From NCBI GenBank assembly GCA_028817015.1, contig JAPPQJ010000037.1, forward strand, positions 1-38,284: a DNA stretch of 38,284 nucleotides, given 5' to 3'. The stretch's first letter is position 1. The number at the start of each line of letters is the position of its first letter. Shown here in pieces: positions 31,662 to 38,284 of this stretch. Source of the stretch: Gammaproteobacteria bacterium (GTDB lineage Bacteria; Pseudomonadota; Gammaproteobacteria; Arenicellales; Poriferihabitantaceae). The notes under the pieces were generated by a model. It searched no databases. It was not told the origin of the DNA and saw nothing but the letters and a program-made list of their open reading frames with translations. The translations under genes and the position numbers were made by a program.

Positions 31662-33521
31662 GTGACCGAGATCATACAACTTAGCCCCGAGATGATGGGG
31701 GTCATGGGCATATTGGCGTTCACCATCTATTTGTTCACTTTCGAGGTGGTTCGGGTCGATGTGGCCGCCATTGTCGTGATGGTTCTGATCGGCCTGACCA
31801 GCATCATCCCGGGCTACGACGGGCTGGTCGATTCCGAGCAGTTGTTCAGCGGATATTCCAGCAACGCGGTCATCTCCATCGTCGCCGTCATGATCATCGG
31901 CGCCGGCCTCGACCGCACCGGCATCATGGGGCAGTTGGCCGGCAAGATCCTTAAACTAAGCGGCGCCACCGAAGGCCGGGTGATCGTGTTCATCTCCAGC
32001 GTGGTCGGCATCCTGTCCAGTTTCATGCAGAATATCGGCGCCGCGGCGCTGTTCCTGCCGGTGGTCAACCGCATCGCGCGGCGCGGCAACCTGGCCAGTT
32101 CCCGGTTGCTGATGCCGATGGGATTCTGCGCCATCCTGGGCGGCACGGTCACCATGGTCGGCTCCAGCCCGCTGATTTTGCTCAACGATTTAATCGAAAA
32201 TTCAAACAACGCGCTGCCCGCCGGCATCCCCAGGATGGAAACCTTCGGGCTGTTTTCGGTGACTCCGGTGGGGATCGCGCTGCTGCTTCTCGGGGTTTGT
32301 TATTTCGTGTTCCTGGGCCGCTTCGTGCTGCCCGTCATTAAGCACAAACCGGGAGAGTCGGGCAGCATGCTCAAGTATTTCAAGGAAGTTTACGGCATCG
32401 CCGGGGAGGTCTATGAATGCAAGATGACCCGCGAAAGTTCGCTGGTCGGCAAAACCCTGTCGGATGTCGATGCGGCCGGCCGGGCCGGCTGGATCGTCGC
32501 TTTGCGCACCGGTGACGACTTGCGGGTGGCGCCCAGGGGGGATTCGGAATTCCGGGAAGGCAGCGAAATGGCGATCATGGGAAGGCGCCGGGAGGTGTTC
32601 GACTTCGCCGAGGAATACGCGCTTCGAATCAAGAATGAAATGGACGTGTTCGCTGATGTGCTGAGCACCACCAACGCCGGGATCGCGGAAATTGTCATTA
32701 TGCCGGACTCAGCGATGATCGGAAAGAGCATCAAAGAGGCGGAAATCCGAAAGAAATACGGCGCCACCGTGCTGTCGGTGTTCCGGGCCGACGATGTGAT
32801 CGACCAGGGGCTGGGCGATCTGGTCATGCAGTCCGGCGACACCCTGGTGGTGCACATTCGCTGGGGCCAGTTAATCCCGATAGCCGACCAGCGCCACGAT
32901 TTCGCGGTGGTGACCGATTTTCCCAGAGAGGACATCCGCCCGGAAAAAACCAAATACGCGGCGGCATTTTTCTTCCTGGCGTTGTATTTAGTGCTGTTCA
33001 CCGACATGCGCCTGTCGATCGCGTTGATGACCGGCGCCGCGGGCATGATCCTGTCCGGAGTCATTAAAATCGAAGAGGCCTACCGGGCCATCGGCTGGCA
33101 AAGCGTATTTTTGCTGGCGAGCCTGATTCCGCTTGGCATGGCGATGGAAAACAGCGGCACCGCCGCATGGATGGCCCAGCAGATCCTGCTGATGTTGGGG
33201 GGGGTGCCGGTGTGGGTGTTGCAAGCGGTGATCGCGGTCATGGCGACGGTCTTTACCCTGCTGATGTCCAATGTCGGGGCGACCGTGCTGCTGGTGCCGC
33301 TGGCCGTCAACATCGCCATCGGCGCCGGCGCCAACCCGGCCGTGTTTGCCCTGACCGTGGCGCTGGCGACCTCCAACTCATTTTTAATCCCGACCCACCA
33401 GGTGAACGCGCTGATCATGGGGCCGGGCGGTTACCGGGTGTCCGACTTCTTAAAGGCCGGCAGCATCATCACGGTCATGTTTCTGGTGGTCATGATCGCG
33501 ATGCTGACCCTGTTTTACTAA
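31662..33521 (+). CDS. SLC13/DASS-type permease with two TrkA-C (RCK_C) domains
   Basis: 619 residues. The N-terminal membrane half contains MGILAFTIYLFTFEVVRVDV, AVISIVAVMIIGAGLDRTG, SSFMQNIGAAALFLPVV and GGTVTMVGSSPLILLND; the Asn-rich re-entrant loops are typical of the DASS/ArsB-NhaD group. Two cytosolic TrkA-C domains follow at about 249-313 (RESSLVGKTLSDVD) and 341-403 (PDSAMIGKSIKEAEIRKKYG), then a second membrane half repeating the pattern (LLMSNVGATVLLVPLAVNI, ATSNSFLIPTHQVNALIMGP). Such proteins move anions such as dicarboxylates or sulfate with Na+; the TrkA-C domains suggest ligand gating. The substrate is unknown. GTG 31662 has GGAG 6 nt upstream. Its last 72 nt overlap the convergent DUF349 gene. 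Confidence 0.88.
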   Translation: MTEIIQLSPEMMGVMGILAFTIYLFTFEVVRVDVAAIVVMVLIGLTSIIPGYDGLVDSEQLFSGYSSNAVISIVAVMIIGAGLDRTGIMGQLAGKILKLSGATEGRVIVFISSVVGILSSFMQNIGAAALFLPVVNRIARRGNLASSRLLMPMGFCAILGGTVTMVGSSPLILLNDLIENSNNALPAGIPRMETFGLFSVTPVGIALLLLGVCYFVFLGRFVLPVIKHKPGESGSMLKYFKEVYGIAGEVYECKMTRESSLVGKTLSDVDAAGRAGWIVALRTGDDLRVAPRGDSEFREGSEMAIMGRRREVFDFAEEYALRIKNEMDVFADVLSTTNAGIAEIVIMPDSAMIGKSIKEAEIRKKYGATVLSVFRADDVIDQGLGDLVMQSGDTLVVHIRWGQLIPIADQRHDFAVVTDFPREDIRPEKTKYAAAFFFLALYLVLFTDMRLSIALMTGAAGMILSGVIKIEEAYRAIGWQSVFLLASLIPLGMAMENSGTAAWMAQQILLMLGGVPVWVLQAVIAVMATVFTLLMSNVGATVLLVPLAVNIAIGAGANPAVFALTVALATSNSFLIPTHQVNALIMGPGGYRVSDFLKAGSIITVMFLVVMIAMLTLFY

Positions 33522-35369
33522 GCATCGGTCCAGTCGTTCCAGGGCCGCCGCGTGTTCCCGCTCGGGCACCGCCCCGGCCACCAGAATATCCTCTATCAAC
33601 TGCCCGGCGGGTTTGCCTTGCCCGGCCTCCCGGTTGCCCAGCGCCGCTGACAAGCGCTCGATTTGCAGGGCCATCCGCTGCCTGGAAAACGCCGCCGGGG
33701 AATCCACTTCCACCAGTATTTCCAGTTGCAGCAACCGCGCATGCAACACCTCGACATGGGCCGGTATTGAAGCGCGCAGGCGCTGCAAAGCGGCCGCATC
33801 GACGATGGCCGCACACGCCAGCCGGTAGCGCTCGCCGATCGCCTGTTCAAGATCGCCGGGCAGCGGCGGCAGCGCCTTCCATCTGTCGCTTAATCGGTCC
33901 GGGTCCCCCGCACCCCGGCCGCCGCATCCACCGGCCAGGGCTTGCGCCTCGAGGCGCGCGCACAACAGTGATTTTTGCCGCAGCAGGTTGTGCCGCCGGA
34001 TTTGCTCGTCCAGCGCGGTTTTGTCGAACATCCTTTGCGCCCGGCGCATGGCATGCCGGTAGCGCTTGTTGATTTTTTCGGCCGAGGCTTTCGGCGCCTC
34101 GCCCAGTTCATCCCAGCGCGCCCGCCACCGCTTCAAGTGCGCGCCAATCTCTAAATGGGTTTGCGAATCACTCCGGCAGCGGGTTTCGATTTCGGCGCAG
34201 AGGGACTCTCTGGCGGCGAGGTTTTCCCGCAAAGTGCGCTTGAGATCCTCCCGCTCGCGGTCGCGTTTTGCAAAAACCTTGTCGCAGGCGTCGGTAAACC
34301 GTTTCCAGATCTCCCGCTCCCGGCGGTGTGACGAGGTGACCGTCGGCGCCCACTTTTTCTTCAGCACCTGCAGTTCGGCAAGCGCCGCCCGGGTGTTTTC
34401 ACTCTGTGCCAGTTGTTCGATATCCGCGATGAGTTTTTCCCGCATCTTGTAGTTCCGCCGCCGTTCGCGGTCCAGCGGATCATTGAACTTTTCCATGATC
34501 GCGTCAAAGCGCCGCTGCAGTATCTTGCGCAATTTGTATTCCGCCGGCCCGACGCTGTGCCATTTGCCGGTCTGGCTGCGCACCAGTTGCTGCAGTTTCT
34601 TCCAGTCGATGGCGCGCCATTCGATGCGGCTGAACTCCTGTTCCAGGAACAGGCAAATTTGATCGCGCGCGCGGCTGTTTTGCCGGTGCCGTCGTTTTTG
34701 TTCGTCAAAGTGGGCTTGGCAGGGCCGGTAGGCCGTGGTGCACTCGTGCTCGAAAAGCGCCTGCAGTTTCCTGCTTGCGCCTTCTCCCGCCTGGTCCCAA
34801 TCTCGCCATTCCTGGCGGGCTTGGCGGATGCGCCGCGCGATTTCTTCCAGGGTCGCGCCTGATTTGTGAATGTCCCTGATTTCCCGGATCATTTTCTCTC
34901 TGGCCTGTATCGTGCCCCACCTTCGCCAGCCGCTAAGTTTGTGCAGTTCCGGCTGCAGCGCTTCCAGTTCGGCGATGACTTTCCGGCGGCGCTGCTTCGA
35001 CAACCTGGTGATCTGGTCGAGCGCTTGCATGACGGTCTTTTCCAGTTGCCGGGCGCGTTCGAGATCGCCGTTGCTTAAACTGGCGCGCAGTTGCCGCAGG
35101 TGTTCTTCCACCTGCGCGAATTGTTTTTCCCGCAACTCAACCTGGCTGTGAACGCGCTCGCGCAGCCGCTCAAAAAGGGCGGCCAGCGCGCTGTCCTCGC
35201 CGCCCGCATCCTGACATAACAGGCGCTGTTTGCGCAGGCGCTTGGCGCGGCTTTCGTCGATCCCGTCCGGGCATTCAAGCAGGGCGCGGATTTCCCGGTG
35301 CAGTTCCGACTCCACGCCGCCCGGGGGGGCGGGCGGCGCCGGCGTGTGGTCCGCTTTGGGGGTTTGCAT
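33450..35369 (-). CDS. DUF349-repeat coiled-coil protein
   Basis: 639 residues, highly charged and mostly helical, with no membrane segment or signal peptide. Several DUF349-like repeats are visible, each with a Trp near a helix end and long basic helices: REKMIREIRDIHKSG, DWKKLQQLVRSQTGKWHSVG, LAELQVLKKKWAPTVTSSHR, LKRWRARWDELGEAPKASAE. DUF349 proteins are widespread, and I know no established biochemical role. ATG 35369 was chosen as the first Met downstream of a perfect minus-strand TATAAT (35408-35403); the frame is open further upstream into the divergent transglycosylase gene. The C-terminus ends in a His/Asp-rich tail (GQHRDHDHQKHDRDD) whose codons are antisense to the last membrane helix of the permease. 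Confidence 0.8.
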   Translation of the reverse strand: MQTPKADHTPAPPAPPGGVESELHREIRALLECPDGIDESRAKRLRKQRLLCQDAGGEDSALAALFERLRERVHSQVELREKQFAQVEEHLRQLRASLSNGDLERARQLEKTVMQALDQITRLSKQRRRKVIAELEALQPELHKLSGWRRWGTIQAREKMIREIRDIHKSGATLEEIARRIRQARQEWRDWDQAGEGASRKLQALFEHECTTAYRPCQAHFDEQKRRHRQNSRARDQICLFLEQEFSRIEWRAIDWKKLQQLVRSQTGKWHSVGPAEYKLRKILQRRFDAIMEKFNDPLDRERRRNYKMREKLIADIEQLAQSENTRAALAELQVLKKKWAPTVTSSHRREREIWKRFTDACDKVFAKRDREREDLKRTLRENLAARESLCAEIETRCRSDSQTHLEIGAHLKRWRARWDELGEAPKASAEKINKRYRHAMRRAQRMFDKTALDEQIRRHNLLRQKSLLCARLEAQALAGGCGGRGAGDPDRLSDRWKALPPLPGDLEQAIGERYRLACAAIVDAAALQRLRASIPAHVEVLHARLLQLEILVEVDSPAAFSRQRMALQIERLSAALGNREAGQGKPAGQLIEDILVAGAVPEREHAAALERLDRCLVKQGQHRDHDHQKHDRDDAAGL

Positions 35370-35402
35370 GGATACGCAGCGGTGAAATTGATTTACAATG
35401 CA

Positions 35403-35431
35403 ATTATATGAATTCTGACCACAGGCGGTAA
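35403..35431 (-). promoter_or_regulatory. Sigma-70-like promoter of the DUF349 gene
   Basis: On the minus strand TTACCG (35431-35426), 17-nt spacer, TATAAT (35408-35403). The -10 is perfect and the -35 poor. Transcription would begin near 35396, about 27 nt before the ATG at 35369. The site sits in the 68-nt divergent gap with the transglycosylase gene. Confidence 0.5.
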
Positions 35432-35437
35432 GGCGTC

Positions 35438-37861
35438 TTGCGCATCCGCCGGCGCAACAACCCGATTGCTTTAAGTCTGGCCGCTTTGCTTGGCGGCCTG
35501 GCGGCGGCGCCCGCATTCGCCCATCATCTGCTGGCGCAGCACGATCTTAAATGCAGCGCCAATTTCCCCTGCCCGCCGGAGATTAGGCCGCGCGTGCACT
35601 TTTGGATCGAGGTGTTCCGGAGTTGGGGCAAAGAAACCGCCGTTTTGCACGACCCGGCCCGGCCGGAGCGCGTCTATGCGGTCTTCAAAACCGGCCGGGG
35701 CTGCAGTCGCGCGGTGCGCTCAAAGGTCAAGCGCAAACGCGACCAGGTTAAGAAATCCCTGCGCTCGGTGGCCGCCAAGATCGAGTCCGGAAGCCGGATC
35801 ACCCGCCGCGATGAACGCCATTTAGCCGCGTTGTTTGCATCCGCAACGCCACGGGAAATCCGCGCGGCGGCCGACAATATCCGCTGCCAAAGCGGGGTGC
35901 GGGACGGGTTCATTCAAGGGCTGAAGCGCTATGACCGCTATCGCCCGATGGTCGATGACATTCTCGCGGAAAACAACTTGCCGGCGGAGATTCGCTATCT
36001 GCCTTTCGTCGAGTCCGCCTACAATCCGGCGGCCTATTCCAAAGCCGGGGCGGCCGGGATGTGGCAGATCATGCCAAAAACCGCCCGCGTGCTGGGGCTG
36101 GAGTTGAACGCCACGCTGGATGAGCGCCTCGACCCCGAAGCGGCCACGCGGGCCGCGGCGGAATACCTAAAGCGCTCCGACCGGAGCCTGACCGCCGCGG
36201 CGCAAAAGCGCAAGCCGGCCATCACCCGCGCGCAACTCAACCCGTTCATTATCACCTCCTACAATTACGGCGTGAACGGCATGAAGCGGGCCATTCACCA
36301 GCAGGGGCCGGATTTCATGAAGGTGCTGGAGCGCTACAAATCGCCGAGTTTCCAGATCGCGGTGAAAAATTTCTACGCCAGTTTTCTTGCCGCCCGCCAT
36401 GTCGCCGTCAACGCCGAACGCTATTTCGGCGCCCGCCCCGCGGTGGCCGCGCCGCAATACCAGACCGTGGTGTTGCAGCACCCGGCTTCAATCGCCACCA
36501 TCACCTCCGTTTTCGGTTTAAGCGAGGCGCAGTTGCGCCCGTTGAACCGCGCGCTGACGCGGTTCGTGTGGCGGGGGTGGCGGCTGATTCCGGCCGGCTA
36601 TCGCCTGCGTCTGCCGGCCCGGGCCGACCGCTGGCGGGCGCAGCGCCTGCAACTGGCGTCGCTGCGCCCGGAGGCGGTCATTTCCGGGGGCGACCGGTAT
36701 ACGGTGCGCCGCGGCGATACCGCCTGCGGCATCGCCAGGGCGGTCAAGGTCAATTGCAGCGAGTTGATCCGTTTGAACCGACTGGGCGGCAAAGCCGTCA
36801 TCCGGGTCGGCCAGAAACTCCTGATTCCCGGCCAGCCGGCGGCTGACTCCAGGGCCGATGGCGCCCGCACCTACCGCGTGCGCCGCGGCGATTCGGCCTG
36901 CGCCATCGCCAGTCGTTTCGGCGTCAACTGCCGCACCCTGATCGGTTTCAACCGGCTGGGGCGCACCGCGCTGATCCGCCCCGGGCAGATGCTGTCCATT
37001 CCGCCCGCCCCGCGCATCGGCGGCCTCAACGCCGACAATCAATATATCGTGCGCAAAGGCGACAGCGCCTGCCGCATCGCGCTGCGCTTTTCGGTGCACT
37101 GCGAGGCGTTGCGCGAACTGAACCAACTGGACCGCAAGGCGGTCATCCACCCGGGGCAGAAACTGAAAATCCCCGGATTGGAGGTGCCGGACACCAGCGA
37201 AACCGCGCAACAACTGGCGCGCGTCGATGAAATTCAACCGCCGGCCCCGGCCAAACCGCCCGCCGCCCCAGCCGGCGAAGCGGACTCCGCGCAAGCGGGT
37301 GAAGCGGATGTGACCCCGGCTGGCGAGGCGATTGTGCCGCCGGCTGCCCGAACAACCGCGGGCGTTGAGTCGACCGCCGAGGCCGGCCAGTTGCGCAACC
37401 TGCTGGACACGCTGCCCGACCTCGGCATCCGCGTGGCCGATGCGGCCGGTGAGCCGGTGTATACCATTCGCGTCGAGGCTGAGGAGACCCTCGGCCATTT
37501 CGCCGACTGGCTGGGCATCGGCGGCGCCGGTGCGTTGCGCGATCTGAACCGGCTGCGCTATGGCCGCGCCATCGCCATCGGCCAGCGGTTGCGGCTGCCG
37601 GTCGAAAACGCCCGGATGGCGCAACGTTTCGAGCAGCGCCGCACCGACTATCACCAGGTGCTGATCGAGTCGCTTAAAGAGCACTACAACCTGGCGGGCA
37701 TCCAATCCTACACGGTGAAGAGGGGCGACTCGCCGTGGACGCTGTCCGACCGCCTGGGCTTCCCGGTGTGGCTTCTATACCGCCTGAACCCGGTGTTGCA
37801 CAGCGCCCAACTTAAACCGGGACAGACGTTAGTGCTGCCGAAATTAAGCGAGCGCTCTTAA
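35438..37861 (+). CDS. MltD-like lytic transglycosylase with five LysM domains
   Basis: 807 residues. The signal peptide covers 1-28 (ALSLAALLGGLAAAPAFA). The SLT catalytic domain at about 165-330 has the catalytic Glu192 in FVESAYNPAAYSKAGAAG, the MWQIMPKTARVLGL motif and TSYNYGVNGMKRAI. It cleaves the MurNAc-GlcNAc bond of peptidoglycan to 1,6-anhydro products. LysM domains bind glycan: 421-465, 479-523, 536-580, a degenerate one at 674-721 and a last one at 758-801. The first three each hold two Cys nine residues apart from the next (C430/C440, C488/C498, C545/C555). An Ala/Pro-rich linker lies at 600-640. An unidentified Cys-containing domain occupies 30-150. TTG 35438 has AAGG 4 nt upstream and places the signal peptide correctly. 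No lipobox is visible, unlike E. coli MltD. Confidence 0.88.
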   Translation: MRIRRRNNPIALSLAALLGGLAAAPAFAHHLLAQHDLKCSANFPCPPEIRPRVHFWIEVFRSWGKETAVLHDPARPERVYAVFKTGRGCSRAVRSKVKRKRDQVKKSLRSVAAKIESGSRITRRDERHLAALFASATPREIRAAADNIRCQSGVRDGFIQGLKRYDRYRPMVDDILAENNLPAEIRYLPFVESAYNPAAYSKAGAAGMWQIMPKTARVLGLELNATLDERLDPEAATRAAAEYLKRSDRSLTAAAQKRKPAITRAQLNPFIITSYNYGVNGMKRAIHQQGPDFMKVLERYKSPSFQIAVKNFYASFLAARHVAVNAERYFGARPAVAAPQYQTVVLQHPASIATITSVFGLSEAQLRPLNRALTRFVWRGWRLIPAGYRLRLPARADRWRAQRLQLASLRPEAVISGGDRYTVRRGDTACGIARAVKVNCSELIRLNRLGGKAVIRVGQKLLIPGQPAADSRADGARTYRVRRGDSACAIASRFGVNCRTLIGFNRLGRTALIRPGQMLSIPPAPRIGGLNADNQYIVRKGDSACRIALRFSVHCEALRELNQLDRKAVIHPGQKLKIPGLEVPDTSETAQQLARVDEIQPPAPAKPPAAPAGEADSAQAGEADVTPAGEAIVPPAARTTAGVESTAEAGQLRNLLDTLPDLGIRVADAAGEPVYTIRVEAEETLGHFADWLGIGGAGALRDLNRLRYGRAIAIGQRLRLPVENARMAQRFEQRRTDYHQVLIESLKEHYNLAGIQSYTVKRGDSPWTLSDRLGFPVWLLYRLNPVLHSAQLKPGQTLVLPKLSERS

Positions 37862-37924
37862 ATTTGTCATACCGGTGACTTTCCTGCACCGCCCTTTTCC
37901 GAGGAGGAGGGGCAAGCGCAACAT

Positions 37925-37963
37925 TTCCCTCTCCCTCCGGGATAGCGATAAAGGGAGAGGGAA
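37925..37963. terminator. 12-bp perfect stem-loop between convergent genes
   Basis: TTCCCTCTCCCT (37925-37936), 15-nt loop, AGGGAGAGGGAA (37952-37963). It lies in the 113-nt gap between the transglycosylase gene and the leftward DAHP-synthase-like gene, ending 11 nt from the latter's stop. There is no T-run on either side. Position fits a bidirectional terminator or a dispersed repeat. Confidence 0.45.
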
Positions 37964-37974
37964 TCCAACCCCGT

Positions 37975-38284
37975 CTATATTTTCCCGGCGCTTTTTGCGG
38001 GTTGCGCCGCCTGCTGCTGCCCGGCCAGCCGCTTGCGCTTGAGATACGCTTCCCTGGCCAGGTGGATGTCCTCGACATAGTGAGCCAACTCGTCCAGGGT
38101 GAGCGCTTGCGGGCCGTCCACCAGCGCGGTCGCCGGGTTGGGGTGGAAATCAATGAGCACCATGTTGGCGCCGGCGATGATTCCCTGGGCGGTGGCGTGG
38201 AATAAATCCAGCAGCCCGTCCGGGGCGCGCTCGCGGTTGCCGACCGAGTGCGACGGGTCGATGCACACCGGCATGTGGGTCAGG
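37975..38284 (-). CDS. DAHP synthase-like aldolase, C-terminal fragment (5' end outside window)
   Basis: Only the last ~102 residues lie in the window. CIDPSHSVGNRE, NMVLIDFHPNPATALVDGPQ and LTLDELAHYVEDI match the C-terminal strands of 3-deoxy-7-phosphoheptulonate synthases of the KDPG/NeuB-related barrel type (AroF/AroA-like), which condense phosphoenolpyruvate with erythrose 4-phosphate to start the shikimate pathway. The related KdsA and NeuB enzymes are less likely given the DPSHS-to-HPNP-to-DG-Q pattern. The frame is open to the right edge; the ATG at 38274 is internal. The C-terminal extension (KRKRLAGQQQAAQPAKSAGKI) is basic and probably not part of the barrel. Confidence 0.8.
   Translation of the reverse strand, partial: LTHMPVCIDPSHSVGNRERAPDGLLDLFHATAQGIIAGANMVLIDFHPNPATALVDGPQALTLDELAHYVEDIHLAREAYLKRKRLAGQQQAAQPAKSAGKI

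Noticed and set aside
35408-35431. Mini-ORF MNSDHRR just before the transglycosylase start
   Set aside because: No Shine-Dalgarno precedes its ATG, and the bases overlap the TATAAT of the opposite-strand promoter; likely chance.

Overview
The window is GC-rich, tightly packed bacterial chromosome. It carries about 24 protein genes on both strands, and I see no rRNA, tRNA, CRISPR array or insertion sequence. The gene set points to a Gram-negative, probably a gammaproteobacterium of a lineage I cannot name: rpoE-rseA-rseB, rnr-rlmB, avtA, an LpxL/HtrB-type acyltransferase, prc, a membrane-bound lytic transglycosylase and a C-terminal autotransporter barrel ending in Phe. GTG and TTG starts are frequent, several genes lack a clear Shine-Dalgarno sequence, and overlaps of the GTGA/ATGA type are common.

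Layout: 1-3.2 kb is the 3' part of an autotransporter-type surface protein. 3.3-6.5 kb is rnr and rlmB. 6.5-9.1 kb holds a membrane-anchored MsrA-MsrB fusion, pdxJ and a small Mth938-like protein. 9.15-14.6 kb is a rightward run: hom, recJ, rpoE, rseA, rseB. 14.6-18.5 kb is a leftward operon: avtA, a 2-phosphoglycerate kinase-like protein and an archaeal-type phosphoglycerate mutase. 18.6-20.9 kb is prc with six tandem decamers in front of it. 21.0-24.2 kb is a leftward pair: a cyclic-nucleotide-binding-domain protein and a very unusual ABC exporter. 24.4-28.0 kb is the overlapping guaB-guaA-tadA operon, preceded by a 9-codon leader ORF. 28.3-30.1 kb is a GT22-family glycosyltransferase isolated between the two longest gene-free gaps. 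30.4-38.3 kb holds an LpxL-type acyltransferase, an SLC13/TrkA-C permease, a DUF349 coiled-coil protein, a five-LysM lytic transglycosylase and the C-terminal end of a DAHP-synthase-like gene.

Most genes are housekeeping: RNA turnover and modification, GMP and homoserine synthesis, vitamin B6, DNA repair and envelope stress. Two blocks stand out. The first is the exporter at 20978-23593. Its nucleotide-binding domain has lost the Walker A lysine, the signature, the Walker B Asp-Glu and the switch histidine, yet the frame is intact. The region between Q-loop and signature appears to be present about three times, and the gene sits next to a ligand-binding-domain protein. The second is the two-gene unit at 14645-17160. 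It couples a P-loop kinase of the archaeal 2-phosphoglycerate kinase type, with what looks like two tandem ATP-cone domains, to an alkaline-phosphatase-superfamily mutase whose nucleophile position is Thr instead of Ser. Either could be a poorly described system.

Regulatory signals worth noting are a sigma-E-like promoter placed between rpoE and rseA rather than before rpoE, the guaB leader ORF, a perfect 12-bp palindrome in the likely hom promoter, and the decamer array upstream of prc.
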